A stretch of DNA of 64,000 bases from Cellulomonas sp. SG140 (GTDB taxonomy: Bacteria; Actinomycetota; Actinomycetes; Actinomycetales; Cellulomonadaceae): assembly GCF_025770785.1 (NCBI RefSeq), contig NZ_JANZLA010000004.1, forward strand, positions 287,869-351,868. The letters are read 5' to 3'. The first letter of the stretch is position 1. Each line of letters opens with the position of its first letter. The notes beneath the pieces are model-generated. The model was not told the DNA's origin, did no database searches, and saw nothing but the letters and a program-made list of their open reading frames with translations. Below, in pieces: positions 19,004 to 28,278 of this stretch. Both the position numbers and the translations under genes were made by a program.

Positions 19004-20716
19004 CTACGCGGTCGGCAGGTGCTCCCTGTGGCGCTGCTGTGGGGCCCGCGACTGAGCCGGGGCCGGCTTCGGAGCCGGCGTCGGCGGAGGTGCGGCGGCC
19101 GGCAGCCGGACGACGAACTGGGTGTGCCCCGGCTCGCTCTCGACGGACAGCTCGCCGCCGTGCGCGGCGACCACGGCGTGCGCGATCGCCAGCCCGAGCC
19201 CGGTCGACGAGCCCGCGGCGCGGTTGCGCGAGGCGTCCCCACGGGTGAACCGCTGGAACAGCCGCTCGCGCAGGTCCGGCGGGATGCCGGGGCCGTCGTC
19301 GGTCACCCGCACGACGACGTCAGCACCCTCCCGGGTCACGGCCACCTGCACGTGCGTGCCCGCCGGGGTGTGCACGCGGGCGTTGGTCAGCAGGTTGGCG
19401 AGCACCTGGCGCAGGCGGTGGTCGTCACCGAGCACCTCGGTGGACGGCTCGTCGTCCGGGTCGGGATCGAGCTCGTCGACGGCGTCGTCGGTGAGGTCGT
19501 CGTCGTCGAAGCGGTCCACGAAGCCGTCGGGCACATCGTCCGGGACGTCGTCGCCACCCGGCAGCGCGAGGCTCCACGTGTGGTCCGGCCCGGAGGCGTG
19601 CGCGTCCGCGACCGCATCCACGGCCAGCGCCGACAGGTCCACCGGCTCGTGCTCCAGCGGCTGCGCGGCGTCCAGCCGGGCCAGCAGCAGCATGTCCTCG
19701 ACCAGGGCGGTCATCCGGACCGTCTCCGCCTCGACCCGGGTCATCGCCTGCCGCGCGTCGCCCGGCAGCTCCTCCTCGGAGCGGCGCACCAGCTCCGCGT
19801 ACCCGCGGATCGACGCGAGCGGGGTGCGCAGCTCGTGGCTCGCGTCGGCGACGAACCGGCGCACCTGCGACTCGGACTCGTGGCGCGCGGCCAGCGCCTG
19901 CTCGACGTGGCCCAGCATCCGGTTCAGTGCCGCACCGACCTGGCCGACCTCGGTGGTCGAGTCGGTGTCGCGCGCCGGCACCCGGTCACGGATCCGCACG
20001 GCGCCCTTGTCCAGCGGCAGCTCGGACACGCGCGTGGCCGTGGCGGCCACCCGGATCAGCGGTCGCAGCTCGCGGCGCAGCAGCACGTTGGCGCCGACGG
20101 CGGCCAGGGTGAGCCCGACGACGGCCACCAGCACCTCGACGACGACGTACCGCTCGACCGTCGCCTCCATGTCGCTGGTCGGCAGGGCGGTCACCACGGT
20201 GGCGCCCGTCTCGGTGTGGACGGCCACCGCCCGGTAGCCGCCGAGCGCGCCGAGGTCGGCCGGGTGCACGGTGCCGTCCGGCGGCAGAGCGAGCAGCGTC
20301 GCCTGCTGCGTGGCGTCCAGGTGGTGGTAGGTGCCGTCGGTGCCGATGTAGCCGGCGCGGGTCACGCCGGCGGTGACGACGATGTTGGCCGTCCCGACCT
20401 CCTGGCCCGGACCCTCGAACCAGGGCGGGCGGGTGTCGGCGGAGGGTGTCGGCGGGGTGGTGGCAGACGGGGTCGGGGAGGTGCCGGACGCCGCCGCGGC
20501 CGATCCGGTGCCGGTCGTGCCGTTGGTGCCGCTCGTGCTCCGCTCGGGCGCGTGCACCGCACGCTGGCTCGCCGACCGCAGCCGGTCGTCCATCTGCGCG
20601 ACGAGCGACGCCCGCAGCGCGAGGGTCGAGGCGACCCCCATCACCGTCGCGACGACGGCGAGCAGTCCCAGGACGGTGGCCAGCAGCCGCCGCCGCAGAG
20701 TCCAGCGCGTGCTCAC
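19004..20716 (-). CDS. Sensor histidine kinase with acidic insertion
   Basis: About 570 residues: transmembrane helix 1 (about 10-35), an extracytoplasmic domain with a Ser/Thr/Pro-rich stretch, helix 2, a HAMP domain, the phosphorylation site FVADASHELRTPLASIRGY and a HATPase domain with the N box LANLLTNARVHTP and G boxes VTDDGPGIPP and STGLGLAIAHAV. Between the dimerisation helices and the N box (about residues 390-430) is a run of some 25 Asp/Glu-rich residues that is unusual for the family. GTG 20716 overlaps the regulator stop by 4 bases (GTGA). Confidence 0.93.
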   Translation of the reverse strand: MSTRWTLRRRLLATVLGLLAVVATVMGVASTLALRASLVAQMDDRLRSASQRAVHAPERSTSGTNGTTGTGSAAAASGTSPTPSATTPPTPSADTRPPWFEGPGQEVGTANIVVTAGVTRAGYIGTDGTYHHLDATQQATLLALPPDGTVHPADLGALGGYRAVAVHTETGATVVTALPTSDMEATVERYVVVEVLVAVVGLTLAAVGANVLLRRELRPLIRVAATATRVSELPLDKGAVRIRDRVPARDTDSTTEVGQVGAALNRMLGHVEQALAARHESESQVRRFVADASHELRTPLASIRGYAELVRRSEEELPGDARQAMTRVEAETVRMTALVEDMLLLARLDAAQPLEHEPVDLSALAVDAVADAHASGPDHTWSLALPGGDDVPDDVPDGFVDRFDDDDLTDDAVDELDPDPDDEPSTEVLGDDHRLRQVLANLLTNARVHTPAGTHVQVAVTREGADVVVRVTDDGPGIPPDLRERLFQRFTRGDASRNRAAGSSTGLGLAIAHAVVAAHGGELSVESEPGHTQFVVRLPAAAPPPTPAPKPAPAQSRAPQQRHREHLPTA

Positions 20717-21450
20717 GCCGCCGGGCGCAGCACGTACCCCACGCCGCGCAGGGTGTGCAGCATCGGCGCCCGTCCCTTGTCGATCTTGCGGCGCAGGTAG
20801 CTGACGTACAGCTCGACGATGTTGGCCTGCCCGCCGAAGTCGTACTGCCACACCCGGTCCAGGATCTGGGCCTTGGACAGCACCCTGCGCGGGTTGCGCA
20901 TGAAGTACCGCAGCAGCTCGAACTCGGTGGCGGTCAGGTGGACCTCGTCGGCACCCCGCCACACCTCGTGGCTGTCCTCGTCCATCCGCAGGTCGCCCAC
21001 CACCAGCTGGGCCTCCTCACGACCCGACGCCGCACCGGCCCGGCGCAGCAGCGCACGCAGGCGTGCGACGACCTCCTCCAGGCTGAACGGCTTGGTCACG
21101 TAGTCGTCGCCACCGGCGGTCAGGCCGGCGATGCGGTCCTCGACGGCGTCCTTCGCGGTGAGGAACAGCACCGGCACGTTGGGGTGGGTCGCGCGGACGC
21201 GGGCCAGCACCTCCAGACCGGTGAGGTCCGGCAGCATGATGTCCAGCACGATGACGTCCGGGTCCAGGTCCTTGGCCCGACGGACGGCCGCGTGGCCGGT
21301 CAGCGCGTGCTCCACCTGCCAGCCCTCGTACCGCAGCGCCGTGGACAGCAGCTCGGCCAGGTTGGGCTCGTCGTCCACGACGAGCGCGCGGACGGGGGAG
21401 CCGTCGGCACGGGTCAGCACGTCGGGGCGTCGGGCGGCGGTGGTCGTCAT
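20713..21450 (-). CDS. OmpR/PhoP-type response regulator
   Basis: 245 residues. Receiver domain with VVDDEPNL, the phospho-acceptor Asp in VIVLDIMLPD, Thr in LFLTAKD and Lys in DDYVTKPFS, then a winged-helix domain (VWQYDFGGQANIVELYVSYL and HTLRGVGYVLR). It is very like mycobacterial PhoP/TrcR regulators. First gene of a unit with the sensor kinase, the GT2-GtrA gene and the GT39 gene, so envelope glycosylation is probably a target. ATG 21450 has CACGCT (21457-21462, minus strand) 6 bases upstream, a variant of the leaderless pattern. Confidence 0.95.
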   Translation of the reverse strand: MTTTAARRPDVLTRADGSPVRALVVDDEPNLAELLSTALRYEGWQVEHALTGHAAVRRAKDLDPDVIVLDIMLPDLTGLEVLARVRATHPNVPVLFLTAKDAVEDRIAGLTAGGDDYVTKPFSLEEVVARLRALLRRAGAASGREEAQLVVGDLRMDEDSHEVWRGADEVHLTATEFELLRYFMRNPRRVLSKAQILDRVWQYDFGGQANIVELYVSYLRRKIDKGRAPMLHTLRGVGYVLRPAA

Positions 21451-21538
21451 GCGACCAGCGTGGGAGCGGACGCTGTGGCGGCCCTGGATCGAGCCTGAGA
21501 GTTTGCTGTGCCACGCGCGGGCGGCGGCCGAGCACGGT

Positions 21539-21862
21539 TCAGTGCGTGTGAGGCAGGCCCAGCTCGTGCAGCCGTTCGTGCTCCTCACGGGCGCGCTGAC
21601 GCGCAGCCACCCGGGCGGCGACGTCCTCACGGCGCAGCGGCGGGAGCTTCGCCGGCGGGTTCCGGCGTTCCGGCAGGTCGTCGAGCACCTGCGCGGTCGC
21701 GGCCGCGACCGCCGCGACGGCGGCGTCGAACGCCTCCCGGGTCACGTCGGTGACCTTGGTGATGCCGGTGACCTTGCGGACGTACTGGACCGCCGCGGCC
21801 TGGATCTCGTCAGTGGTGGCGGGCGGCTCGAGGCCGCGCAGGGTGGTGATGTTGCGGCACAT
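21539..21862 (-). CDS. DUF2277 family protein
   Basis: 107 residues starting MCRNITTLRGLEPPAT, the hallmark of DUF2277, followed by the conserved YVRKVTGITKV stretch and a helical, charged C-terminus. Members are small, cytosolic and widespread in actinobacteria; no function is established. ATG 21862 has TACCGT (21869-21874, minus strand) 6 bases upstream and no ribosome site, so it is probably leaderless. It stands alone between the response regulator and the TetR gene. Confidence 0.9.
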   Translation of the reverse strand: MCRNITTLRGLEPPATTDEIQAAAVQYVRKVTGITKVTDVTREAFDAAVAAVAAATAQVLDDLPERRNPPAKLPPLRREDVAARVAARQRAREEHERLHELGLPHTH

Positions 21863-21922
21863 CCCTCGACGGTAGGCGCGCCGGCCGACATCGGCCCAGC
21901 ACGTGGTCCGGACGTCGGTGGT

Positions 21923-22666
21923 TCAGCGGCCCTGTCCGGACGGGGCCGGCGGTGGCACCGGCAGCGGGGCGGCAGCCCCGGCGACCGCCGCCGCGACGAT
22001 CGCCTCGATGGCGAACGTCGTCGACTCGGCCAGGTGCACGGCGTCGGGGTCGAGCAGCCACTGCACCTGCAGGCCGTCCATCACGCCGATGATCGCGCTG
22101 GCGGCCTGGCTCAACGTCAGCTCGGGCACGTCGGGGCCGGCCAGCTCGCGCAGGGCGTCGACGATCTCCCCGCGCAGGATCGAGAACCGGTTGCCGGCCC
22201 ACGCCGCGGCCGGATGCCCCTCGGTGACCGACTCCCCGGTCAGCACCGTGTAGCCCTGCACCACGCCGCGGCGCTGCTCGTTGGCCCGGACCGTGCGCAG
22301 CAGGTGGACGAACAGCTCGAGGCCGCTGGGGATCTTCTGGCCCTCGAGGTCGCGGACGTCCTCCTTGTCGCGGTACTCGAGCACCTCGATCAGCAGCTGC
22401 TCCTTGGAGCCGAAGTGGTGCAGCACGCCGGCGTGGGTCATGCCGACCTGCTCGGCCACGTCGGCCAGCGAACCGGTCTTGTAGCCCTTGGCGCCGAAGG
22501 TGTGGGCCGCCGCGCGCAGGATCTCCTCGCGGCGCTCCGCTGTGGCGGGGCGGCGGCGCGGCCCGCGCGCGGCCGTGGCGCCGGGCTTCGTCGAGCGGCC
22601 CGCGGGCGCGGCGCTGCCCGGTGCGGCGTCCGTCGACGCCGACGTCGGAGGAGCGGGGTCCGCCAT
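21923..22666 (-). CDS. TetR-family regulator of the GH3 glycosidase locus
   Basis: About 247 residues: an Ala/Pro/Arg-rich N-terminal extension of about 40 residues, then the TetR helix-turn-helix (TFGAKGYKTGSLADVAEQVG and THAGVLHHFGSKEQLL) and a ligand-binding domain. It faces the GH3 gene across a palindromic operator, so it probably represses that gene and itself until a sugar-derived ligand binds; this is inferred from arrangement. ATG 22666 has TATGGT (22675-22680, minus strand) 8 bases upstream. An in-frame ATG at 22690 would reach the operator edge. Confidence 0.9.
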   Translation of the reverse strand: MADPAPPTSASTDAAPGSAAPAGRSTKPGATAARGPRRRPATAERREEILRAAAHTFGAKGYKTGSLADVAEQVGMTHAGVLHHFGSKEQLLIEVLEYRDKEDVRDLEGQKIPSGLELFVHLLRTVRANEQRRGVVQGYTVLTGESVTEGHPAAAWAGNRFSILRGEIVDALRELAGPDVPELTLSQAASAIIGVMDGLQVQWLLDPDAVHLAESTTFAIEAIVAAAVAGAAAPLPVPPPAPSGQGR

Positions 22667-22692
22667 GGACCGACACCATACTGTTATCAATC

Positions 22693-22710
22693 ACTTACTG
22701 ACAGGTAAGT
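22693..22710. promoter_or_regulatory. Palindromic TetR-type operator
   Basis: ACTTAC and GTAAGT, separated by six bases (TGACAG), form a clean inverted repeat in a locally AT-rich stretch between the divergent TetR and GH3 genes. CTGACA inside it (22698-22703) could be the GH3 -35 box, and the TetR -10 box (22675-22680) is 13 bases away. A repressor bound here could block both promoters. Confidence 0.75.
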
Positions 22711-22773
22711 AAGCGATGTGGTTCTGTTCTCCGGTCGGACGACGACGTCCCCCGATCGGAAGGCCCCACCGCA

Positions 22774-25302
22774 GTGGCACTCGACACGGCTCAGCAGCCG
22801 AGCACCGGCACCGACGCGCTCGTCGCGCTCGCCGGCACCCTCACCCTCGAGGAGAAGGTCGCGCTCGTCGTCGGCGCCGGGCTGTGGACCACCACCGCGA
22901 TCCCCCGGATCGGGCTGCGGGCGATGGTGCTGTCCGACGGACCGGCGGGGGTGCGCGGCATCGGCCCGGACGCCGGGACGTCCGCGTCGTTTCCTGCCCC
23001 GACCGCGCTCGCGGCCACCTGGGACGTCGAGCTGGCGGACCGCGTCGGCACGTTCTTCGCGGCCGAGGCCCACCGGCACGGCGTCGACGTGGTGCTCGCC
23101 CCGCAGGTGAACCTGCAGCGCACGCCCGTGGGCGGCCGGCACTTCGAGTGCTTCTCCGAGGACCCGCTGCTGACGTCCCTGATCACGGTGCCGCTGGTCG
23201 ACGCCGCGCAGCGCGCCGGGGTGGCCATGTGCGTCAAGCACTTCGTCGCCAACGACTCCGAGACGGACCGCACCCGGTACGTGTCACGGGTCGACGAGCG
23301 CACGTTGCGCGAGGTCTACCTGCCGCCGTTCGAGGCGGCGGTGCGCGCCGGTGCCTGGTCCGTGATGGGCGCCTACAGCGGCGTGGACGACGGCGTGGAG
23401 GCGGCCCCGGCGCTCGAGCACCGGCACCTGCTGACCCAGGTGCTCAAGGACGAGTGGGGCTTCGACGGGGCCGTGGTCAGCGACTGGGTGGCCACCCGGT
23501 CGGTCGCCGGCGCGGTGCGCGGCGGGCTCGACCTGCAGATGCCCGGTCCGGACGGGCCCTGGGGCGACGGGCTGCTCGACGCGGTTCGTGCCGGTGTCGT
23601 GGCCGAGAGCGAGCTCGACGACAAGGTGGTGCGGCTGCTGCGGCTCGCGCAGCGGGTGGGCGCGTTGGCGTCGGACGACGACGAGACCGACCCCGTGCCG
23701 GCCGTGATCCCGCTGCCCGATCCGGCGCAGGTCGCCGCTCAGCTGCGCGCCCTGGTCACGGCGTCGATGGTGGTGCTGCGGGACCACGGCCTGCTGCCGC
23801 TGGTCGGCGCGCCCGGCGTCCCGGCCGCCGGACCGGCGCCCACCCGGGTGGCGCTGATCGGCGCGAACGCCGTCGAGCCGTTCCTGCAGGGCGGCGGCTC
23901 CTCGATGGTCGCCCCGGACCGGCGCGCGGTGCTGGCCGACCGGCTGGCGGACGCGCTCGGTGTGCAGGTGGACGTGCACGTCGGGGCGCGGTCCCGGCTG
24001 GTGCCGCCCGACCTCGACCTGGCGGCGTGCACCACGCCGGACGGCACCCGCGGCCTGCGCGTCGAGCTGCTCGACGCCCAGGGGACGGTGCTGGACAGCC
24101 GCGACGTCACCACCTGGAACGGCTGGTTGACCGAGCCGCCGGCCGCCGCCGCCTCGGTGCGGCTGCGCACCGCGATCCGGCTGACCGAGCCGGGCCTGCA
24201 CGAGATCGGCGTCGGCACCGTGGGCGCCCATCGCCTGCTGGTCGACGGCGTCACCGTGTCCTCGTCCGACCACCTGGTCGGGGCCGAGGTGATCCTCGAC
24301 TCGACCGTCAACCACCCCGTCCCGGCGACGCTGACCGTCGCCGGCCCGGCCACGGTGCACCTCGACGCGACCGTGCAGGCGGTGCACCCGGTCGGCTACG
24401 ACTCGTTCGCCCGCGCCCTGCTGGTGCACCGCGTGCCCGGTCCGTCGGCAGCCCGGCTGCGCGAGGACGCCGTGGCGGCAGCCGCTGCGGCCGACGTCGC
24501 GGTCGTCGTCGTCGGCACCACCGAGGAGGTGGAGTCCGAGGGCTGGGACCGCACCTCGCTGGCCCTCCCGGGCGAGCAGGACGCCCTGGTCGACGCCGTG
24601 CTGGCCGCCAACCCGCGCACCGTCGTGGTGGTCAACGCCGGCGCGCCGGTGCTGCTGCCGTGGCTGGACCGGGCGCCGTGCGTGGTGTGGGGCTGGCTCG
24701 GCGGGCAGGAGTGGCCCGACGCGGTGGCCGACGTGCTGGCCGGCCGTGCGGAGCCGTCCGGGCGGCTGCCGTGGACGCTGCCCGCCCGCGCGCAGGACGT
24801 GCCGGTGCCGGACGCGGTCCCCGTGGACGGCGTGGTCGAGTACCGCGAGGGCGTGCACGTCGGGCACCGGTCGTGGGACCTGCTCGACCGCACGCCGGCG
24901 GCGCCGTTCGGTCACGGGCTGGGCTGGACCACCTGGGAGCACGAGTCCGCGACGCTCGCGGACCAGGCGCCCGACGGGTCCGTCGAGCTGGCCGTCACCG
25001 TGCGGAACACGGGCGTGCGGCACGGCCGCGAGGTGGTGCAGGTGTACGTCGAGCCCCCGGAGGGCACGCCTCGCGGCGAGCGTCCGGTGCGCGTGCTCGG
25101 CGGGTTCGCCGTGGTGGACGCCGAGCCGGGCGTCACCACCACGGTCCGGGTGCCGGTGGCCGTGCAGGCCTTCCGCACCTGGAGGGCGGGCGGCTGGACC
25201 GTCCCGGCCGGCACGTACCGGCTGCGCATCGGCCGGTCCTCGCGGGATCTGCGCCTGGCGCTGGACGTGGTCCAGCCGACGCGCGCAGCAGCACCTCAGT
25301 GA
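22774..25302 (+). CDS. GH3 family beta-glycosidase (probable beta-glucosidase)
   Basis: 842 residues, no signal peptide, so intracellular. GH3 N-terminal barrel with the nucleophile Asp237 in VVSDWVAT and substrate-binding KHFVANDSE; C-terminal alpha/beta domain split by a PA14-like insert (about residues 410-545), with candidate acid/base Glu near residues 587-589; then a fibronectin-III-like domain. This architecture is typical of bacterial beta-glucosidases of 820-850 residues. Next to an oligosaccharide-type ABC system, hydrolysis of imported beta-glucosides is the likely role; other beta-linked sugars are possible. GTG 22774. Confidence 0.93.
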   Translation: MALDTAQQPSTGTDALVALAGTLTLEEKVALVVGAGLWTTTAIPRIGLRAMVLSDGPAGVRGIGPDAGTSASFPAPTALAATWDVELADRVGTFFAAEAHRHGVDVVLAPQVNLQRTPVGGRHFECFSEDPLLTSLITVPLVDAAQRAGVAMCVKHFVANDSETDRTRYVSRVDERTLREVYLPPFEAAVRAGAWSVMGAYSGVDDGVEAAPALEHRHLLTQVLKDEWGFDGAVVSDWVATRSVAGAVRGGLDLQMPGPDGPWGDGLLDAVRAGVVAESELDDKVVRLLRLAQRVGALASDDDETDPVPAVIPLPDPAQVAAQLRALVTASMVVLRDHGLLPLVGAPGVPAAGPAPTRVALIGANAVEPFLQGGGSSMVAPDRRAVLADRLADALGVQVDVHVGARSRLVPPDLDLAACTTPDGTRGLRVELLDAQGTVLDSRDVTTWNGWLTEPPAAAASVRLRTAIRLTEPGLHEIGVGTVGAHRLLVDGVTVSSSDHLVGAEVILDSTVNHPVPATLTVAGPATVHLDATVQAVHPVGYDSFARALLVHRVPGPSAARLREDAVAAAAAADVAVVVVGTTEEVESEGWDRTSLALPGEQDALVDAVLAANPRTVVVVNAGAPVLLPWLDRAPCVVWGWLGGQEWPDAVADVLAGRAEPSGRLPWTLPARAQDVPVPDAVPVDGVVEYREGVHVGHRSWDLLDRTPAAPFGHGLGWTTWEHESATLADQAPDGSVELAVTVRNTGVRHGREVVQVYVEPPEGTPRGERPVRVLGGFAVVDAEPGVTTTVRVPVAVQAFRTWRAGGWTVPAGTYRLRIGRSSRDLRLALDVVQPTRAAAPQ

Positions 25303-25305
25303 TCG

Positions 25306-25325
25306 GTGGGGGCGTCCGCCCCCAC
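25306..25325 (+). terminator. Hairpin after the GH3 gene
   Basis: GTGGGGGC and GCCCCCAC (25306-25313 and 25318-25325) close a four-base loop three bases after the GH3 stop codon. A TAGGTT hexamer at 25329-25334 follows and could start a separate transcript for the transporter genes. Confidence 0.55.
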
Positions 25326-25362
25326 TCATAGGTTCGGCAGCAACCAGTGCAAGGAGGCACTT

Positions 25363-27051
25363 GTGAGAACGCGGAAGCTCGCACCGCTCGTCGTGGGACT
25401 GACGGCCGTCGCGCTGGCCGTCACCGCCTGCTCGTCGGGCAGCGCCAGCAGCACCTCGTCGTCCGGGACCGGCGGCAAGGGATCGGGCGCGGTGCTGACC
25501 GTCGGCATGCCCAACGGCACGCTGACGGAGAACCAGAGCCCGATCATCCCCACCGGCTCCGCGGCCAAGTCGCTGGGTTACGCGTGGGTGATCTACGAGT
25601 CGCTCATGCAGGTCAACGACATCAAGCCGCTGGAGAACCCGACGCCGTGGCTGGCCACGTCGGTGACGTGGAACGCCGACTACACCGAGGCGAAGATCGT
25701 CGCCCGCGACGGTGTGAAGTGGTCCGACGGCCAGGCGTTCACCGCGAACGACATCGCCTTCACGATCAACCTGCTGATCAAGTACAAGGCGATCAACGCC
25801 GACTTCCCGGACCAGATCAAGTCCGCGACCGCGTCGGGCAACACGGTGACCGTCGACTTCACGCAGCCGGAGTACGTCAACCAGATCAAGCTGCTCAAGC
25901 AGGTGATCGTGCCCGAGCACCTGTGGAAGGACGTCGACCCGACCACCTACACCGACACCAAGCCGGTAGGCACCGGCCCGTACGTGCTGCAGTCCTGGAC
26001 GCCGCAGGCCGCGACCCTCGTCCCGAACCCGACCTACTGGGGCGGCACGCCGAAGGTCGCCAAGCTGCAGTACTCGTCGTACAACGACAACAACGCCCTG
26101 ACCACGGCCCTGACCACCGGTGAGGCGCAGTGGGGCTGGACGTTCATCGCCGACTACAAGAACACGTACATCGCCAAGAACCCGAAGGCCTTCCACCAGG
26201 TCGCCGGCGGGGGCTTCGGTGTCGACGTGCTGTACCTGAACAACGAGAAGGCGCCGTTCGACAACGTCGCGTTCCGCAAGGCCCTGAGCATGGTGGTGGA
26301 CCGCGAGCAGATCTCCCAGCTCGCCGGTTCCGGCGTGTGGCCCGCGATCGGGTCCGTGACCGGCATGCCGAGCCCGTCGGGTGACGACTGGATCGCGCCG
26401 GACTACAAGGGCAAGAAGCAGTCGGTGGACGTCAACGCCGCGAAGGCGCTGCTCAAGGACGCCGGCTACACGTGGGACGGCTCCGGCAAGCTGCTCGACC
26501 CCAAGGGTGCGAAGGTCACCTTCGAGCTGGTCAACCCGGCCGGCTGGAACGACTACCTGACGGCGCTCGACCTGATCAAGACGGCCGCCGCCCAGCTCGG
26601 TGCCGACGCCACCGTCAACGCCGCGAACCAGGACGCCTGGTTCAACGACATCATCCCCAACGGCAACTTCCAGGCGACGCTGCACTGGACCGACGGCGGC
26701 GCCACCCCGTGGAACATGTACGCGGACGTGATGGACGGCGCCTCGTACGTGCCGCTGGGCCAGACGGCGACGTGGGACTTCGGCCGGTACAAGAACGACG
26801 AGGTCACCAAGGCGCTCGCCGACTTCCGCGGCGCGTCCGACGACGCCACCCGCAAGTCCTCGCTCGCCGTGGTGCAGAAGCACTTCGTCGAGGACGCCCC
26901 GGCGCTGGTGATCTGGGCCCGTCCGTCCGTCGCGCAGTACTCGACGGCGAACTACACGGGCTTCCCGACGGACGACGACCCGTACGCGAACCCGCAGCCG
27001 ACGGGTCCGCAGGCCGCCCAGATCGTCATGAAGCTCACGCCCACCAAGTGA
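25363..27051 (+). CDS. ABC transporter substrate-binding lipoprotein, family 5
   Basis: 562 residues; signal peptide with lipobox (VTAC, Cys about residue 23), then a mature SBP_bac_5 domain (Opp/Dpp/CbtA class) with the family signature near the N-terminus (PTPWLATSVTWN, DGVKWSDGQAFTANDI) and a C-terminal lobe rich in aromatic residues. Family 5 proteins bind oligopeptides, nickel or cello-oligosaccharides; the adjacent GH3 enzyme favours a beta-linked oligosaccharide. GTG 25363 has AAGGAGG five bases upstream, the strongest ribosome site in this cluster, as expected for an abundant binding protein. A 19-bp hairpin follows the gene. Confidence 0.9.
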   Translation: MRTRKLAPLVVGLTAVALAVTACSSGSASSTSSSGTGGKGSGAVLTVGMPNGTLTENQSPIIPTGSAAKSLGYAWVIYESLMQVNDIKPLENPTPWLATSVTWNADYTEAKIVARDGVKWSDGQAFTANDIAFTINLLIKYKAINADFPDQIKSATASGNTVTVDFTQPEYVNQIKLLKQVIVPEHLWKDVDPTTYTDTKPVGTGPYVLQSWTPQAATLVPNPTYWGGTPKVAKLQYSSYNDNNALTTALTTGEAQWGWTFIADYKNTYIAKNPKAFHQVAGGGFGVDVLYLNNEKAPFDNVAFRKALSMVVDREQISQLAGSGVWPAIGSVTGMPSPSGDDWIAPDYKGKKQSVDVNAAKALLKDAGYTWDGSGKLLDPKGAKVTFELVNPAGWNDYLTALDLIKTAAAQLGADATVNAANQDAWFNDIIPNGNFQATLHWTDGGATPWNMYADVMDGASYVPLGQTATWDFGRYKNDEVTKALADFRGASDDATRKSSLAVVQKHFVEDAPALVIWARPSVAQYSTANYTGFPTDDDPYANPQPTGPQAAQIVMKLTPTK

Positions 27052-27080
27052 GCCCCTGACCCCGTCCGTCAGCTGTTCGA

Positions 27081-27123
27081 ACCGGGTGCGGCGGCCGCGT
27101 CCCCCGCGGTCGCCGCACCCGGT
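27081..27123 (+). promoter_or_regulatory. 19-bp intraoperonic hairpin after the binding-protein gene
   Basis: ACCGGGTGCGGCG (27081-27093) pairs perfectly with 27111-27123, followed by one G-U pair and five more base pairs, around the loop TCCCC. There is no T run. Lying between the binding-protein gene and the rest of the ABC operon, it probably protects the upstream message from 3' decay or partly attenuates downstream transcription. Confidence 0.7.
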
Positions 27124-27147
27124 GAGCCCGTCCCCTCGAGGTGAACG

Positions 27148-28278
27148 TTGAGCAACCCCCCGCACGTGCCGGGGCCCCGGTCGGCCCCCGCCCCCGACGT
27201 CCCGGCGCTGCAGGCCGTGGGCCTGCGCAAGCACTTCCCCGTCCGCGGCGTCCGCTCGCACGACGTGGTGCACGCCGTCGAGGACGTCGACCTGGAGCTG
27301 CACCGCGGCCGGGTCGTCGCGCTGGTCGGTGAGTCCGGCTCCGGCAAGTCGACGATCGCCCGGCTGCTCGCCCAGCTGATGCCCGCGACCGCCGGCCAGG
27401 TGCTGGTGGACGGCCAGGACGCCACCGTGCACGGTCGGCGGGCGTTCCGGGCCTACACCCGGCGCGTGCAGATGATCTTCCAGGACCCGTTCGCCTCGCT
27501 GAACCCGATCCACACGGTGCGGTACACGCTGACCCGCGCGGTGCGGATCCACCAGGGACGGCTGCGCGGCGAACAGCTCGAGGCGGCGCTGACCGGGCTG
27601 CTGGAGCGCGTCCAGCTGGTGCCGGCGGCGCAGTACGTGGACAAGTTCCCGCACGAGCTGTCCGGCGGGCAGCGCCAGCGCGTCGCGATCGCCCGGACGC
27701 TGGCGGCCGACCCCGACGTGCTGCTGGCCGACGAGCCGATCTCGATGCTCGACGTGTCCATCCGCCTCGGCATCCTCAACCTGCTGCGCGACCTGCGGGA
27801 CCGCCTGCAGATCGCCATCCTCTACATCACGCACGACATCGCCTCGGCCCGGTACTTCGCCGACCGCGTGATGGTGATGTACGCCGGCCGCGTCGTGGAG
27901 ACGGGGGACGCCGAGTCGGTGACCCAGGAGCCGGCGCACCCGTACACGCAGCTGCTGGTGCGGTCGGCGCCCGACCCCGACGACCTCGCGGCCCGCGCCC
28001 ACGGCGCCCACGGCGAGGCACCGTCGCTGGTGCACCCGCCGAGCGGCTGCCGGTTCCACCCCCGCTGCCCGTTCGCGGTGGACCTGTGCAGCGCGGAGGT
28101 GCCGCCGCTGCTCGAGGTCGGTGCCGGCCGGCAGTCGGCGTGCTGGGGCTACTCGGACCGGCCCGACGCACCTGTGCTCGGCTCGGTGCTGGACGCCTAC
28201 GGCGACCGCGCGGCACTGGCCGCCGCCACGGGCCCCGCGCGCCCGTCCACCGTGCCGGTCGAGGAGGACCTGTCGTGA
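27148..28278 (+). CDS. ABC transporter ATP-binding subunit (DppF/OppF class)
   Basis: 376 residues: Walker [11 protein letters not shown]-loop [11 protein letters not shown], signature LSGGQ, Walker B DVLLADEP, switch His ITHD, and the C-terminal Cys motif of oligopeptide-type ATPases ([14 protein letters not shown]) that ends the OppD/F family. It powers import with the second ATPase and two permeases of the operon. The start is TTG 27148, with GAGGTG upstream; no in-frame ATG or GTG fits, so weak initiation may keep its level low. Its stop overlaps the next gene by 4 bases. Confidence 0.93.
   Translation: MSNPPHVPGPRSAPAPDVPALQAVGLRKHFPVRGVRSHDVVHAVEDVDLELHRGRVVALVGESGSGKSTIARLLAQLMPATAGQVLVDGQDATVHGRRAFRAYTRRVQMIFQDPFASLNPIHTVRYTLTRAVRIHQGRLRGEQLEAALTGLLERVQLVPAAQYVDKFPHELSGGQRQRVAIARTLAADPDVLLADEPISMLDVSIRLGILNLLRDLRDRLQIAILYITHDIASARYFADRVMVMYAGRVVETGDAESVTQEPAHPYTQLLVRSAPDPDDLAARAHGAHGEAPSLVHPPSGCRFHPRCPFAVDLCSAEVPPLLEVGAGRQSACWGYSDRPDAPVLGSVLDAYGDRAALAAATGPARPSTVPVEEDLS

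Noticed and set aside
23284..28059. Minus-strand open frame of about 1590 codons
   Set aside because: It is antisense to the GH3, binding-protein and ATPase genes. Long antisense frames arise from extreme third-position GC here; the translation is low-complexity Arg/Gly/His/Val with no domain.
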